A stretch of 34,348 bases of DNA from Bacteroidetes bacterium ADurb.Bin013 (GCA_002071385.1 MWFB01000021.1:1-34348); one strand, 5' to 3'; counted from the first letter of the stretch, positions 15,377-25,200 are shown. Notes: a model not told the origin generated them from the sequence alone. A program made the numbers and translations.

Positions 15377-17929
15377 TTACTGCTTTGTCATTGTCAGAGA
15401 AGAAGTGTTGGCCATATTCAGAACGATACGGTATGTTCCGGCTTCCTGGACCATTATGTTGGCACCGTTATGGGTAAGATTAGTTATATCACCACCCAGA
15501 TTAAGGTCCCAGTTGTTGTTGAAGCGGATCTTGAATTCATTCCCTGCGGCCAGGTTCAAGGTTGCCGAATAGGTCAGGGTTTCCTGGTCAAAATCCATGG
15601 CAACGTCCGTTCCCCAGGCACTGCCTTCAAAACTGCCGATAAGACCTACCACAGTCACAGGTGTTGCCACGGCCTTGGTGTCGGGAAGGTCCACACTCCA
15701 GAAATACGTTCCGTTCGGCAACATCATGTTGTCTCCCGTGTAGAGCGTGAATTCGTACTGGGAATCAGCCACAAGCTGGCCTGCTATCCAATTCCCGCTT
15801 TCCACGATCTTGAATCCGTATTGCATATTGTACATGGTTATGGCACCTTTATACGTTCCGTCGCCGGAACCTTGCAGTTTAGGATCATCGGTCGCGCTCC
15901 AGGAATGGCCGGAATAATCACCCGCAACTACCACTTCTGTGCCATATTCAGAAACCAGGTCCCCCGTGCGTGTAATGGTCATATGGTACGGTGTGGTGGC
16001 CAGGCTCAGGATAACAGTATACATGCCGGCATCTGCTTTCAGGTTAGCTCCGTCTTGCTTCAAATCATTCGGATCCCCACCCAGGTTAATGGCCCAATCG
16101 TTGTTCATGCGGAATTTGTATTCGGTTCCGGCAGGGAATGGCAGATTGGTGGCTGTCCACAGGTCAGTATTCGGATCGTAGGTCATTGGAACATCCTCTC
16201 CCCATCCGGTGAAGCTGCCTATGACACCTACCCTGTCTATAAGGGTTGCTGTCGCACTCATGGTGGTAAGGTCAACCTTCAGGTAATAATACCCGGGAGC
16301 GGGCACCTGAAGGTTACCTGCAGAGGGATCGGTATCCAGCGACTCCATGGAACCGCCGTAATTGGTGTGGTTCCAGTCGGGTGCGCTGGTGAATTTAAAG
16401 ATATCGGTAAGTGTCACATAACCCTCGTAATGTCCTTCATTGTCACCGTTAAGTACGGGTGCGGCAGCAGGATTCCACCCCTGGTGGTTTCCTGGTACAT
16501 ACATTTTTTCAGGGAAACTGGTGTTGATGAATTTGATGGTGTAAGGATTAACCCCCACGTTCAGCACCACCTTGTATTCGCCCGGTGTGCGGGTAAAGCT
16601 GATGTTGTCTCCCTTTCCGAAGCTTACGTTATCCACTGTTCCTCCTGCCGAATGTGTCCAGTCGTGGTTCACACGGATCTTGAATTCTCCTTCCTGCATA
16701 TTGGTTATGGCAGAGAAAGTATGGGCTACGGGATCGTAAGTCATATCAATGTCATTGACCCACCCATTGCTGGCAACGGGTGCAGATCCTATAAGGCTGA
16801 GTGTTTCGACCTGGATCATGTACAGGGTGTTGAGCTTCTTGTTCAGTAGGATGTTATACATGCCTGAGGGAGCGGTTATGTCACCACCGGTTGTTCCCTT
16901 TCCGGTTAACGCGGTATATCCGTTTCCGAAAGTGGTCTTCTCTATATTGGCGATGGCAAAGTCATTTTCCCATGCGGGTACAGGCGAGAATTTGAAACCT
17001 ACATCACCTCCGCCTTCCACACTCAGGTCTATCATTCCTTCATACAATCCCTTTGTGACCGAGGAATGTTTGATCTTTGGAGCTGTGGCGGGATTCCATC
17101 CCTGGTATGCTCCGGGTACGTACATGTACTCGGGATACGTTGCAATGTAAGTGGTGACGTTAATGGTGACAGTGTTTGAAATGACACCGTCCGGATAAGT
17201 GGCCGAGAAAGCTCTGACTGTGAAATCCAAATCGGCGGCAGCTGCTTCAGGGGCCCCTGCGGCAACAGCGGCTTCGTTCAGTGCATCCACTGTGATGGAA
17301 AAACTTGTTTCCTTCAGATCCGAAGCAAGAAGCACAATCGCAGCTGTTTCACCGTATTGCAAAGATACACTGTAGGTGATCTCTTCATTATACCCGAGCC
17401 TTGCCGGTTCCCAGGTAAGGAGTTCCAGCACGCCTTCAGGATCGGTCACATCCAGAACTATCGATTCAACCAGGGCGGACGTTTCCGGGGAAACGGCGTC
17501 ACCATAAGCATATATGTCAATGGTTACCGGATCGGATTCAAATGATTCATCCTGGTTTGTCACCGAGACAAAGAAAGACATGGTAAAGGTGTCATTTTCC
17601 GGCAGTGCTGGAAAAGCACTGTACAGAGCTGTCTTGAACTCGGTTTTTGGTACCCTGTAGTAAAGTTCGGAGGTCGATGCCAGTTTTGTTGTTGATTCTC
17701 CGAATTTGCCGTACAGATCATAGGTGAGTCCTTCACCCAGGAAACGTGCAGGCTTCCAGGAAAAATTCACAAATTCATCCATCGTGTTGGAGGTCATCAG
17801 AATATCGGAATGTGCATACATTTCAGGAGGTACGGGCGCTGTAGAAAAAGCGTCTTCACTGATCACCTCGCAGGAGACGGCTGACAGACTCACGATGGCT
17901 GTAGCAAATAAATATTTTAGTATTTTCAT
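15377..17929 (-). CDS. Expanded SusF-like starch-binding lipoprotein, six binding-type modules
   Basis: 850 residues, about twice the size of B. theta SusF. Lipobox SLSAVSC (Cys20). Two Ig-like SusE N-terminal-type domains follow (about 32-142 and 148-261). Then come six beta modules in alternating types. Type A, opening with MYVPGxxQGW or VVAGDYSGHSW, is at about 266-375, 473-564 and 664-757. Type B, opening with a (V/L)IG motif and followed by MTYDP-like residues, is at about 376-468, 565-655 and 758-850. Type B modules carry FKIRxNxxW, as in SusE/SusF starch-binding domains. The protein would sit at the outer surface and hold starch for SusG and SusCD. SusE and SusF carry two and three such modules; six suggests internal duplication of an A-B pair. 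It is 20 nt after susE and 4 nt before susG. Confidence 0.85.
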   Translation of the reverse strand: MKILKYLFATAIVSLSAVSCEVISEDAFSTAPVPPEMYAHSDILMTSNTMDEFVNFSWKPARFLGEGLTYDLYGKFGESTTKLASTSELYYRVPKTEFKTALYSAFPALPENDTFTMSFFVSVTNQDESFESDPVTIDIYAYGDAVSPETSALVESIVLDVTDPEGVLELLTWEPARLGYNEEITYSVSLQYGETAAIVLLASDLKETSFSITVDALNEAAVAAGAPEAAAADLDFTVRAFSATYPDGVISNTVTINVTTYIATYPEYMYVPGAYQGWNPATAPKIKHSSVTKGLYEGMIDLSVEGGGDVGFKFSPVPAWENDFAIANIEKTTFGNGYTALTGKGTTGGDITAPSGMYNILLNKKLNTLYMIQVETLSLIGSAPVASNGWVNDIDMTYDPVAHTFSAITNMQEGEFKIRVNHDWTHSAGGTVDNVSFGKGDNISFTRTPGEYKVVLNVGVNPYTIKFINTSFPEKMYVPGNHQGWNPAAAPVLNGDNEGHYEGYVTLTDIFKFTSAPDWNHTNYGGSMESLDTDPSAGNLQVPAPGYYYLKVDLTTMSATATLIDRVGVIGSFTGWGEDVPMTYDPNTDLWTATNLPFPAGTEYKFRMNNDWAINLGGDPNDLKQDGANLKADAGMYTVILSLATTPYHMTITRTGDLVSEYGTEVVVAGDYSGHSWSATDDPKLQGSGDGTYKGAITMYNMQYGFKIVESGNWIAGQLVADSQYEFTLYTGDNMMLPNGTYFWSVDLPDTKAVATPVTVVGLIGSFEGSAWGTDVAMDFDQETLTYSATLNLAAGNEFKIRFNNNWDLNLGGDITNLTHNGANIMVQEAGTYRIVLNMANTSSLTMTKQ

Positions 17930-17949
17930 AATTGCGTCTCTTTAATCAT

Positions 17950-19032
17950 TTACTGTTTTTCCATAACCAGAACGAAAGGAGTCCTGTTGCCGTGGAGTTT
18001 CATGATATAGGTGCCGGTAGATGGAACATTAATGTCCCCGCCGCCTTTTACCAGTTTGACTCCGCTTTCCACACTTGTGCTTGCTTCGTTGTTGGTTCCA
18101 TATTTATCGTCCCAGCTTTCGTTCAGGCGGATCAAAAAGTTCTTATCACCGCTGAAGGTAATGGCGGGAGATACCCACAGGTTGTTGACTTCATCGTAAA
18201 CCATGTCCAGTTCGGTACCCCAGCCGCTTTCGTCAAAGGCACCGATGATACCGACTTTCTTAACAAGCTGTTTATCAATGGTCATCTTGCCGCGTTTGAC
18301 TGTCAACACGTATATGTTTCCCTCGGTCAGGTCAACAGAAAGGTTGGAGTCGGACTGTTCTGGGCAATACCAGGAAGGTGTCAGGAAGTTGTAGCCCCAG
18401 TTTAAATCGGACCAGTTGCGCGCAACTGTTACCTTAAAGTAGGAGTATTGATCCGATCCGTCTTCAAGATCCACCATGATCTTGTAAACGTTGGTTCCAC
18501 CGTCTGTTTCCCAAAATTCAGGAGCCTGTTCAATCTTCCAGCCCTGGTAATTGCCGGGCAGGTAGAGTGAGCGTAACGCTGCGGCAAAAGTGGTAACATT
18601 AAATGCAATGGAGTTTGAAGTAACGCTTTCCACGTTGGTGCCATAAACTTTGGCTACCAGGTAGGCGCTGATGCTTGCCGTTGCGTTGACACCTACTTTC
18701 AGGTCGTTGGCAACCACCCCATTCAGGTCAGATTTTGATACAGACAGGGAGTTGGTAAAAGACGAGCCGAGTAAGGCGGTCTGGGAGTTAGCCGTTGCGT
18801 AAAGGGAATATTCCACCTGAACGGCAGGGCCAAAGGAAGCGCTGGACCAGTTGAAGGTCACGCTTTCGGTTTTATTGTTATCCTCGTTGATGATAACCGA
18901 GCCTTGTGAAAGCAAGACCGGTGCCTTGAATCCGGAAACCGGATTCAGAAATGCCTTCTCGATCTGAATGTCACAGGAAACGAGAACCAGCACAGAGGCA
19001 ACCAACATAGTAATATATTTTGTATGTTTCAT
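17950..19032 (-). CDS. susE: SusE-like starch-binding outer-membrane lipoprotein
   Basis: 360 residues from ATG 19032, close to B. theta SusE. This start puts the signal peptide (MKHTKYITMLVASVLVLVSC, Cys20) at the N-terminus; a frame-matched ATG at 19044 would add four residues. An Ig-like domain (about 30-150) is followed by one type A module (LYLPGNYQGW) and one type B module (VGIIGAFDESGWG, FLIRLNESW). These are the same module types as in the larger downstream protein. Its role is starch binding on the cell surface beside SusD. It is 30 nt after susD and 20 nt before the SusF-like gene. Confidence 0.88.
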   Translation of the reverse strand: MKHTKYITMLVASVLVLVSCDIQIEKAFLNPVSGFKAPVLLSQGSVIINEDNNKTESVTFNWSSASFGPAVQVEYSLYATANSQTALLGSSFTNSLSVSKSDLNGVVANDLKVGVNATASISAYLVAKVYGTNVESVTSNSIAFNVTTFAAALRSLYLPGNYQGWKIEQAPEFWETDGGTNVYKIMVDLEDGSDQYSYFKVTVARNWSDLNWGYNFLTPSWYCPEQSDSNLSVDLTEGNIYVLTVKRGKMTIDKQLVKKVGIIGAFDESGWGTELDMVYDEVNNLWVSPAITFSGDKNFLIRLNESWDDKYGTNNEASTSVESGVKLVKGGGDINVPSTGTYIMKLHGNRTPFVLVMEKQ

Positions 19033-19062
19033 AATCGTAATCATTTATTGAATCCTCTTATG

Positions 19063-20733
19063 TTAGTATCCTGTATTCTGAACCAGATTGGGGTTAGCAT
19101 TCAGATCGCTCAGTATGATGGGATATACTTTGCGGTGTTCCGGTAAGGATACTTTTCCGTTCAAAACCCCGCCCTTGAGGGTCCAGGGATATTGCATGGA
19201 AGTGAAATAACCGTAACGTATCAGGTCTGTCCTGCGGTGTCCTTCCCACATCAACTCTCGGGCACGTTCGTCCAACAGCCAGTCCAGATCCATGGTCTCA
19301 GGTGTCTTTGAGGCAACTCCTGCCCGTTCCCGAAGCTGGTTAATGTATCCCTTGGCAGTGGGGTCGTTAACGACACCGCCGCTCATACGGGCATTGGCTT
19401 CAGCATAGATCAGGTACATTTCGGCAAGTCTGAAGATGGGGTAGTCAATGGACGAGAATTTGTAATTCGATTCAGCATCCGATACCGTATGTCCGTCTGA
19501 ATACAGACCGGTGAATTTCCAGCACCTCCAGCCGGTATCGGTGGTAGTGTTGTCAAAATCCTTGCTTGAACCGATGTTGTAGAAGAAGGCACGCTTGTCG
19601 CTTTTTTCACGGTCATAGCCAAATCCTGAGGTTGCTCCCCATTGTACTCCTTCGAGTTCAAAACGCTGTACATAATCATCGGCTACGTGGTAACCATTCC
19701 AGGTTTCGGGATTCAGCAGGCCACTCAGACCCAGGTTTTTGGCAATGGCATTGTTGGCATCAGAACTGAGTGTTGCAGAAACCAGGTGGGTGGTACCTCC
19801 CCAGCTTTGCGTATTGTCCTTATCGTAAACAACAGCGTATATGAACTCCTGCGTTGCTCCGTTTGTGGTGTTGTCCTGCATGAACAGCTCCTGGTAATTG
19901 GGGTGGAGCGTGTAGCCCATTCCAATGACAGTGCCGGCAGCATCCTTGGCTTTCTGCCACTGTGGCGATCCGGTATATACCTCGGCATTCAGATACATGC
20001 GGGCCAGTAAAGCCCATACAGATCCCTTGGTGGCGCGAGGATACGGGACAGCGCCTTTGGCGGGCATGTCGGTACTGTTGGCCAGGTCAAGCAATTCTTC
20101 TTCCAACCATGTATAAAGGGCTTCCCTGCCTATCTGCTTGGGAAGTTCCCCGCCAATGTTCTCTTCAAGTGCAAAAGGAGGATTTCCGAACAGGTCCATG
20201 AGCAGGTAATAATACAAAGCACGGTTGAAGCGGGCTTCGGCACGATACTGGTGTACCGTGGCAATTTCGGCTGAGTGTCCCCTGTCGTTTAGTTTTTCAT
20301 CCGCAGTCTGGATAAGGTACTCGTTGACCAGGGTAATGCCTTTCATGCAGCGTGTATAAACGGCAATAATGGCTTCGTTATCGGCTGATGTCCAGCGATG
20401 GTATTGAATGGGAACTATATAGTTGTCACCCCAAATGATTTTAAAGGAGTCTGTGGAGAGTTCGTTCAAAACCATATACATACGGCTAAGCTCACTTTGT
20501 CCGGCATCGGCTACGGCAATATCCGGTGATCCCATGTCATTCTGGCTCACAAGTGCCCAGTATCCATATAGATAGGCCAGGCCGTTCAAATAACTGGAAG
20601 GCTCTGCGTATGCGGTCTCCGAGGTAGCATCTGTTTCATTCAGCGGCAGTGTATCCAGGTCGTTGATACACGAGGTCAGCAGGAAAATGAATGCCAACGC
20701 CAGCAGAAAACTGTTTTTCAATATCTTTTTCAT
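19063..20733 (-). CDS. susD: SusD-like starch-binding outer-membrane lipoprotein
   Basis: 556 residues. Lipobox FLLTSC (Cys22), followed by INDLDTLPLNETDATSE. The helical SusD/RagB core contains AEARFNRALYYYLLMDLFGN and, near the C-terminus, FRLAEMYLIYAEANAR and INQLRERAGV, both hallmark motifs. SusD forms the lid over the SusC channel and delivers glycans to it. It is 12 nt after susC. The symbol rests on the family and on the surrounding starch locus. Confidence 0.93.
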   Translation of the reverse strand: MKKILKNSFLLALAFIFLLTSCINDLDTLPLNETDATSETAYAEPSSYLNGLAYLYGYWALVSQNDMGSPDIAVADAGQSELSRMYMVLNELSTDSFKIIWGDNYIVPIQYHRWTSADNEAIIAVYTRCMKGITLVNEYLIQTADEKLNDRGHSAEIATVHQYRAEARFNRALYYYLLMDLFGNPPFALEENIGGELPKQIGREALYTWLEEELLDLANSTDMPAKGAVPYPRATKGSVWALLARMYLNAEVYTGSPQWQKAKDAAGTVIGMGYTLHPNYQELFMQDNTTNGATQEFIYAVVYDKDNTQSWGGTTHLVSATLSSDANNAIAKNLGLSGLLNPETWNGYHVADDYVQRFELEGVQWGATSGFGYDREKSDKRAFFYNIGSSKDFDNTTTDTGWRCWKFTGLYSDGHTVSDAESNYKFSSIDYPIFRLAEMYLIYAEANARMSGGVVNDPTAKGYINQLRERAGVASKTPETMDLDWLLDERARELMWEGHRRTDLIRYGYFTSMQYPWTLKGGVLNGKVSLPEHRKVYPIILSDLNANPNLVQNTGY

Positions 20734-20745
20734 ATCTGCCTTGTA

Positions 20746-23733
20746 TTAAAAGTTAATGTTAAGACGCAGGGTATAGAGTCTGGGACGTGGTATGATGTTG
20801 AAGTCCACACCGTCCGAAGACACGATCTCGGGATCCAGTCCCCTGTATTTAGTAAATACATATACGTTCTGTACCGATGCAGCTATACGTATGCTTTTTG
20901 CAAACTTGAGGTTGTCAAACGTATAACCCAGGTTAATATCGTCTATGCGGAAGAAGGATGCATTCTCGATGAACATATCAGAATATTTCTGATTGTTTTC
21001 CGATGGGGCTGTCCATCCCTGAACCAGGTATTGTTTGCTCACGTTGTTCAGATAACCCTTGTTCCAGTCATCGCTGTAGGATGTGGAATATCCCATGGCC
21101 ACCCCGTTGATGATGTAGTTGCCAAGGGAACCGTGACCATTAAGTCCCAGGTCCCAATTCTTGTAACGGAACTGTGTGTTGATCCCAAAGAAGGCATCCG
21201 GTGTGGGACTGAAACCGGTAACATAGCGGTCTGCGTCTGTGATCTCTCCGTCACCGTCACGGTCAATCAAACCATTTTGAACGGGATTCCCTTCATTATC
21301 GTACAATTGCTGGAACATATAGAACGTGTAAGGCGTGAAACCCTCACGGTGCAGGGAGCTGTAACCGCCCGTTCCTCCCATCCCGGATCCTGTGGTTACC
21401 CCAAGGTAGCCTTCAGTCTTAAGGGTGGTCAGTTTTGTGATTTTAGTATCCTGAATGGTGATGTTGCCGCCAATGGACCAGTGTGTGTCGGCAGTCTGGA
21501 CAGGTATGAAGTTCAGGGTGAACTCCAATCCCTTGTTTACCATGTTCCCGATATTGGATATGATGCTGTTTCCAAAGTTGGATCCCAGGGGTGTGGATAT
21601 CACGTTCAGCAAATCGTAAGTATTCCGGTAATAAGCTTCGGCACTACCGGTAATGCGATCGCTGGCAAAACCGAAGTCCAGACCTACGTTATAGGTTTCC
21701 GTGGTTTCCCATTTCAGGTTGGCGTTGTAAGCCAGGGGTGCCAGTGTGGTATAGAAACCGTCACCCATGAAATACCTCATTTCTATAGCAGAAGAGGAAA
21801 GATACCGGGCCAGGTAAGGATAGTAATCCGAACCGATGTCCTGTTGTCCGGTCTTGCCCCAGCCCAGACGGAGTTTCAGGGCTGAAACGGCTCTACTTGA
21901 TTTCAGAAAATTCTCCTGGCCGATGTTCCAGGCAAAAGCTGCCGAGGGAAATAAGCCCCAGCGGTTGGCTTTGCTGAACCTGGACGAGGCATCGTTACGC
22001 AAGGTTACGGTGAACAGGTATTTAGAGGCGATGGAATAATTGATCCTGCCAAAGAAAGAAAGCAAATAATATTCCTTGGCATTGGTGGGTGCTGTATAGT
22101 AGTGGGCACCCGGACCATCCGGTTCCGTGTTCTTGAATTGTTCTTCATCGTACTGAACGTAGTTATGCTGCCAGGAATAACCGGCCATCACATCCAGGTT
22201 GCTGTTTCTGAAATCGTGATTGTAATTCAGGTATGTTTCCAGTAATGTATTCAGGTTGTAATTTTCATAAGTAACAAACAAGTCATTGCTGGAACGCATG
22301 GCAGAGATGGAGCCCAGGGCGTTGTGCCTTTCACCCCATGTGTCGGCTATGTCATAACCAGCGTTCACATTTGCCGTTAAATCTTCCAGTCCATGTACTT
22401 TATAAGTAAGCTGGACATTCCCGAGTGAGCGCAAGGTTTGATTGAAATTGGTGTAGTCGTAAATTGTTGAGAGCGGGTTGGTGCTGGCCATGGTATTGGC
22501 ACTGCCATCTGCATTGAACCAGTTCCAGTAACCATTTGCCTTTGATGTATCTATGCTCCCGTCGGTTTTAGTAAAATATACCGGTTTGGTCGGGTCGAAG
22601 GCCATGGCATTTCCTATGGCTCCCGTATTGGCCCAGTTGGTCTTCTGGTAAATTCCCTTAACGTTGACATTAACAGTAAGGTGCTCTTTAAAGAACTTGG
22701 GTGTCAGGCTTATATCCACGTTAGCACGCTGGTTGTCTCCGACCTTGAGGGTGGCCTGATCCAGGTTATACCCAAGGCTCAGACGATAGGGCATGTGACG
22801 GGTCGACCCGTAGAGACTCACGTTCTGGTCCGTGTTAAAGGACAATCTGTAAATCTCTTTTTGCCAGTCTGTATTCTCCGTTCCCAGAAGGGTTGGAATG
22901 ATCTGGTTATTGGGATACGTTGTGGCCATGAAATCACGGTATTCATCGGCTGTCATCATTTGGATGGAGGAAGCGTTCTGTTTTACCGAGTAACTGGAAT
23001 TGTAGCTGACGTTAAAACCCTTTCCCGTTCCTTTCTTTGTGGTTATAATGATAACACCGTTGGAGGCCCTTGAACCATAGATAGCCGTTGCAGAAGCATC
23101 TTTGAGGACTGTGTAGCTTTCTATGTCGTTGGGGTTGACAGAAGCCAGCGGGTTGCCCATTCCGGCTCCTCCGTCCCCGGTCACGGGAACTCCGTCAATC
23201 ACTATCAGAGGATCATTGGATGCATTCAAGGATGCAGCACCACGAATCCTGATGGTAGCAGAAGCACCGGGCTGGCCTGTTGCAGGTGTTATTCGCAGTC
23301 CGGAAACCTTTCCAACCAGCATCTGGTCAGGAGAAACCACCGCACCACGATTCACTTCTTCTGCCCTGATGGCCACAACAGAACCTGTCATATCGCTTTT
23401 TTTGACAGTTCCATAGCCAATGATCACGAGTTCTTCCAGAAGTTCTGAATCTTCGTGCAATACGATCCTGGTTGCGTTCCCCGCGGGAACGACTAAGGTT
23501 TGATACCCCAGGTATGATATTTCCAACAGCGTTTCAGGAGAAGGTACTGTAAGGGTAAACCCTCCGTCCAGATCTGTTGTGACACCATAACTGGTTCCCT
23601 GTTGCAGAACCGTAGCTGCAATCACCGCTTCGCCGTTAACATCGACGACCGTTCCCCTTACTTCATACTGAGCGTAAACAGAAGTAACAGAGAAGAGTGT
23701 GACCGCAAGCAAAAAAGTCATCAGTCTTTTCAT
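20746..23733 (-). CDS. susC: SusC-like TonB-dependent outer-membrane transporter
   Basis: 995 residues from ATG 23733 (an ATG at 23739 would add two). A signal peptide (MKRLMTFLLAVTLFSVTSVYA) is followed by a carboxypeptidase-like domain (about 24-100, RGTVVDVNGEAVIAATV). The SusC-specific ELVIIGYGTVKKSDMTGSV and the plug (IRIRGAASLNASNDPLIVID, VLKDASATAIYGSRASNGVI) follow. A long beta-barrel ends in LYTLRLNINF with a terminal Phe. It imports oligosaccharides across the outer membrane with energy from TonB-ExbBD, which are not in this window. Only 26 nt separate it from the MFS gene, so the two are probably co-transcribed. Confidence 0.95.
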   Translation of the reverse strand: MKRLMTFLLAVTLFSVTSVYAQYEVRGTVVDVNGEAVIAATVLQQGTSYGVTTDLDGGFTLTVPSPETLLEISYLGYQTLVVPAGNATRIVLHEDSELLEELVIIGYGTVKKSDMTGSVVAIRAEEVNRGAVVSPDQMLVGKVSGLRITPATGQPGASATIRIRGAASLNASNDPLIVIDGVPVTGDGGAGMGNPLASVNPNDIESYTVLKDASATAIYGSRASNGVIIITTKKGTGKGFNVSYNSSYSVKQNASSIQMMTADEYRDFMATTYPNNQIIPTLLGTENTDWQKEIYRLSFNTDQNVSLYGSTRHMPYRLSLGYNLDQATLKVGDNQRANVDISLTPKFFKEHLTVNVNVKGIYQKTNWANTGAIGNAMAFDPTKPVYFTKTDGSIDTSKANGYWNWFNADGSANTMASTNPLSTIYDYTNFNQTLRSLGNVQLTYKVHGLEDLTANVNAGYDIADTWGERHNALGSISAMRSSNDLFVTYENYNLNTLLETYLNYNHDFRNSNLDVMAGYSWQHNYVQYDEEQFKNTEPDGPGAHYYTAPTNAKEYYLLSFFGRINYSIASKYLFTVTLRNDASSRFSKANRWGLFPSAAFAWNIGQENFLKSSRAVSALKLRLGWGKTGQQDIGSDYYPYLARYLSSSAIEMRYFMGDGFYTTLAPLAYNANLKWETTETYNVGLDFGFASDRITGSAEAYYRNTYDLLNVISTPLGSNFGNSIISNIGNMVNKGLEFTLNFIPVQTADTHWSIGGNITIQDTKITKLTTLKTEGYLGVTTGSGMGGTGGYSSLHREGFTPYTFYMFQQLYDNEGNPVQNGLIDRDGDGEITDADRYVTGFSPTPDAFFGINTQFRYKNWDLGLNGHGSLGNYIINGVAMGYSTSYSDDWNKGYLNNVSKQYLVQGWTAPSENNQKYSDMFIENASFFRIDDINLGYTFDNLKFAKSIRIAASVQNVYVFTKYRGLDPEIVSSDGVDFNIIPRPRLYTLRLNINF

Positions 23734-23759
23734 AAACATTTAGGTTAGTTAATAATATT

Positions 23760-25112
23760 TTAGTTAGATAGTCCAATTTTTCTATTCTTTCTGAAAGCAA
23801 GCTGTACCGGGTCATCCCTGTCTTCCACAAAGAATACGCTTACAGCTGCGATCAGCAGACAGAGTCCGGAGAATACCATGGCAAAGATGGTTTTGCCTCC
23901 GTACAGGTATTTAACCATTACCCCTCCTACCAGACCATTGATTATCTGTGGAATGGTAATGAAAAAATTAAAAATGCCCATATAAACGCCCATCTTGTGT
24001 GCAGGCAGCGCACCCGCCAGGATGGAATAAGGCATGGCCAGGATCCCTGCCCAGGCGATTCCTACCCCGATCATGGGGAAAACAAGCATGCGTGGGTCTT
24101 TGATCAGGTAAAATGACAGAAAACCGATGGCACCCATCAGCAAGCACAAGGCATGGGTTCCCTTACGGCTGATTTTTTTTGATATCATTGGAAGCAGAAA
24201 AGCAAAGATGGCTGCCACCCCGTTGTATACTCCCTGCAGTATCCCTACCCAGTCACCGGCATCTGCATAGGCACGGGAAGTTGTGTCTGTAGTTCCGTAT
24301 AAATGATCTGCAACAGCGGGTACCATATAGACCCACATGGAAAACAACGCGAACCAGGAGAAAAATTGAACGACCCCCAATTGTTTCATGGTTTTGGGGA
24401 TAGATAAAAAATCTTTTCCGATCTGCCAGAAAGGCTGTTTTTCGGGCCTTACTCCTTCCTGAGGAGGATACTCCCTGGTACTAATGACTGTCCAGAGAAC
24501 GCTTCCAAATAATACGGCAGCCCCTATATAAAATGCATATTTAACGTTATTGGCAACAAGGTGTCCTGCTTCTACATCCGGTGTATTGGCCATACCAAAC
24601 CAGTTGGTCAACAGGTAAGGAAGGATGGCCCCGAGAACAGCCCCTACTCCTATCAGTGATGTCTGCACAGAAAAACCCATTGTCCGCTGTTCCGAAGGAA
24701 GAAGGTCCGCCACCAAAGCCCTGAAAGGTTCCATGGCAACATTGATGGAGGCATCCATGATCATCAGGATCCCAGCTCCAATCAGCATGGGCGAAATAAT
24801 GGGCGCCAGCATGGGCGCATTGGGCATCAGAACAAGTGCCAGGGCAGCCAGAATGGCCCCGGTCAGGAAAAAAGGACGTCTCCTTCCCAGGCGTGTCCAC
24901 GTTTGATCGCTGTAGTGGCCAATGATTGGCTGAACAATCATTCCGGTCAGGGGAGCAGCAATCCAGAACAGGGAAAGATGGCTCACATCGGCCCCGAAAG
25001 ACTGCAAAATTCGGCTGACATTGGCATTTTGCAGGGCAAGCCCGAATTGAATACCCAGAAAGCCGAAAGTCATGTTCCAGATATTCCAGAATGTCATTTT
25101 CTTTTGTGTCAT
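23760..25112 (-). CDS. MFS sugar transporter, SLC45/maltose-symporter type
   Basis: 450 residues from ATG 25112; a TTG at 25118 in the same frame is less likely. About 12 hydrophobic helices are visible. Motifs include LGIQFGLALQNANVSRILQS in helix 1, QPIIGHYSD, and TRLGRRRPFF between helices 2 and 3. These mark the SLC45/GPH-like sugar:cation symporters that carry maltose or sucrose. Inner-membrane uptake of maltose or maltodextrins released in the periplasm is the natural role here. It is the first gene of the sus array, and the 118-nt gap before it is the likely promoter region. Confidence 0.87.
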   Translation of the reverse strand: MTQKKMTFWNIWNMTFGFLGIQFGLALQNANVSRILQSFGADVSHLSLFWIAAPLTGMIVQPIIGHYSDQTWTRLGRRRPFFLTGAILAALALVLMPNAPMLAPIISPMLIGAGILMIMDASINVAMEPFRALVADLLPSEQRTMGFSVQTSLIGVGAVLGAILPYLLTNWFGMANTPDVEAGHLVANNVKYAFYIGAAVLFGSVLWTVISTREYPPQEGVRPEKQPFWQIGKDFLSIPKTMKQLGVVQFFSWFALFSMWVYMVPAVADHLYGTTDTTSRAYADAGDWVGILQGVYNGVAAIFAFLLPMISKKISRKGTHALCLLMGAIGFLSFYLIKDPRMLVFPMIGVGIAWAGILAMPYSILAGALPAHKMGVYMGIFNFFITIPQIINGLVGGVMVKYLYGGKTIFAMVFSGLCLLIAAVSVFFVEDRDDPVQLAFRKNRKIGLSN

Positions 25113-25158
25113 GGTCAAGGATCAAATAATAAATTTTATGAATTTAATCTCTTTACCT

Positions 25159-25200
25159 TAATAATATTAAAGCAAATCCGACGAATTGCATAATAATATT
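25159..25200. promoter_or_regulatory. Direct repeat upstream of the MFS-sus array, candidate operator
   Basis: TAATAATATT (AATATTATTA on the coding strand) occurs at 25159-25168 and at 25191-25200, a period of 32 bp or three helical turns. The region is AT-rich and lies in the only gap over 100 nt within the sus array, right after the LytTR regulator gene. LytTR proteins bind pairs of short direct repeats, usually about 21 bp apart, so the spacing here is not typical. No exact TAnnTTTG was found. The operator role is inferred. Confidence 0.4.

Noticed and set aside
15215-16849. 544-codon open frame on the plus strand
   Set aside because: It is antisense to susG's start and the SusF-like gene, whose repeat modules and domain order are clear. 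The translated product has no recognisable domain.
21031-21885. 284-codon open frame on the plus strand
   Set aside because: It lies fully opposite susC and results from codon composition of that gene; no domain or start signal.
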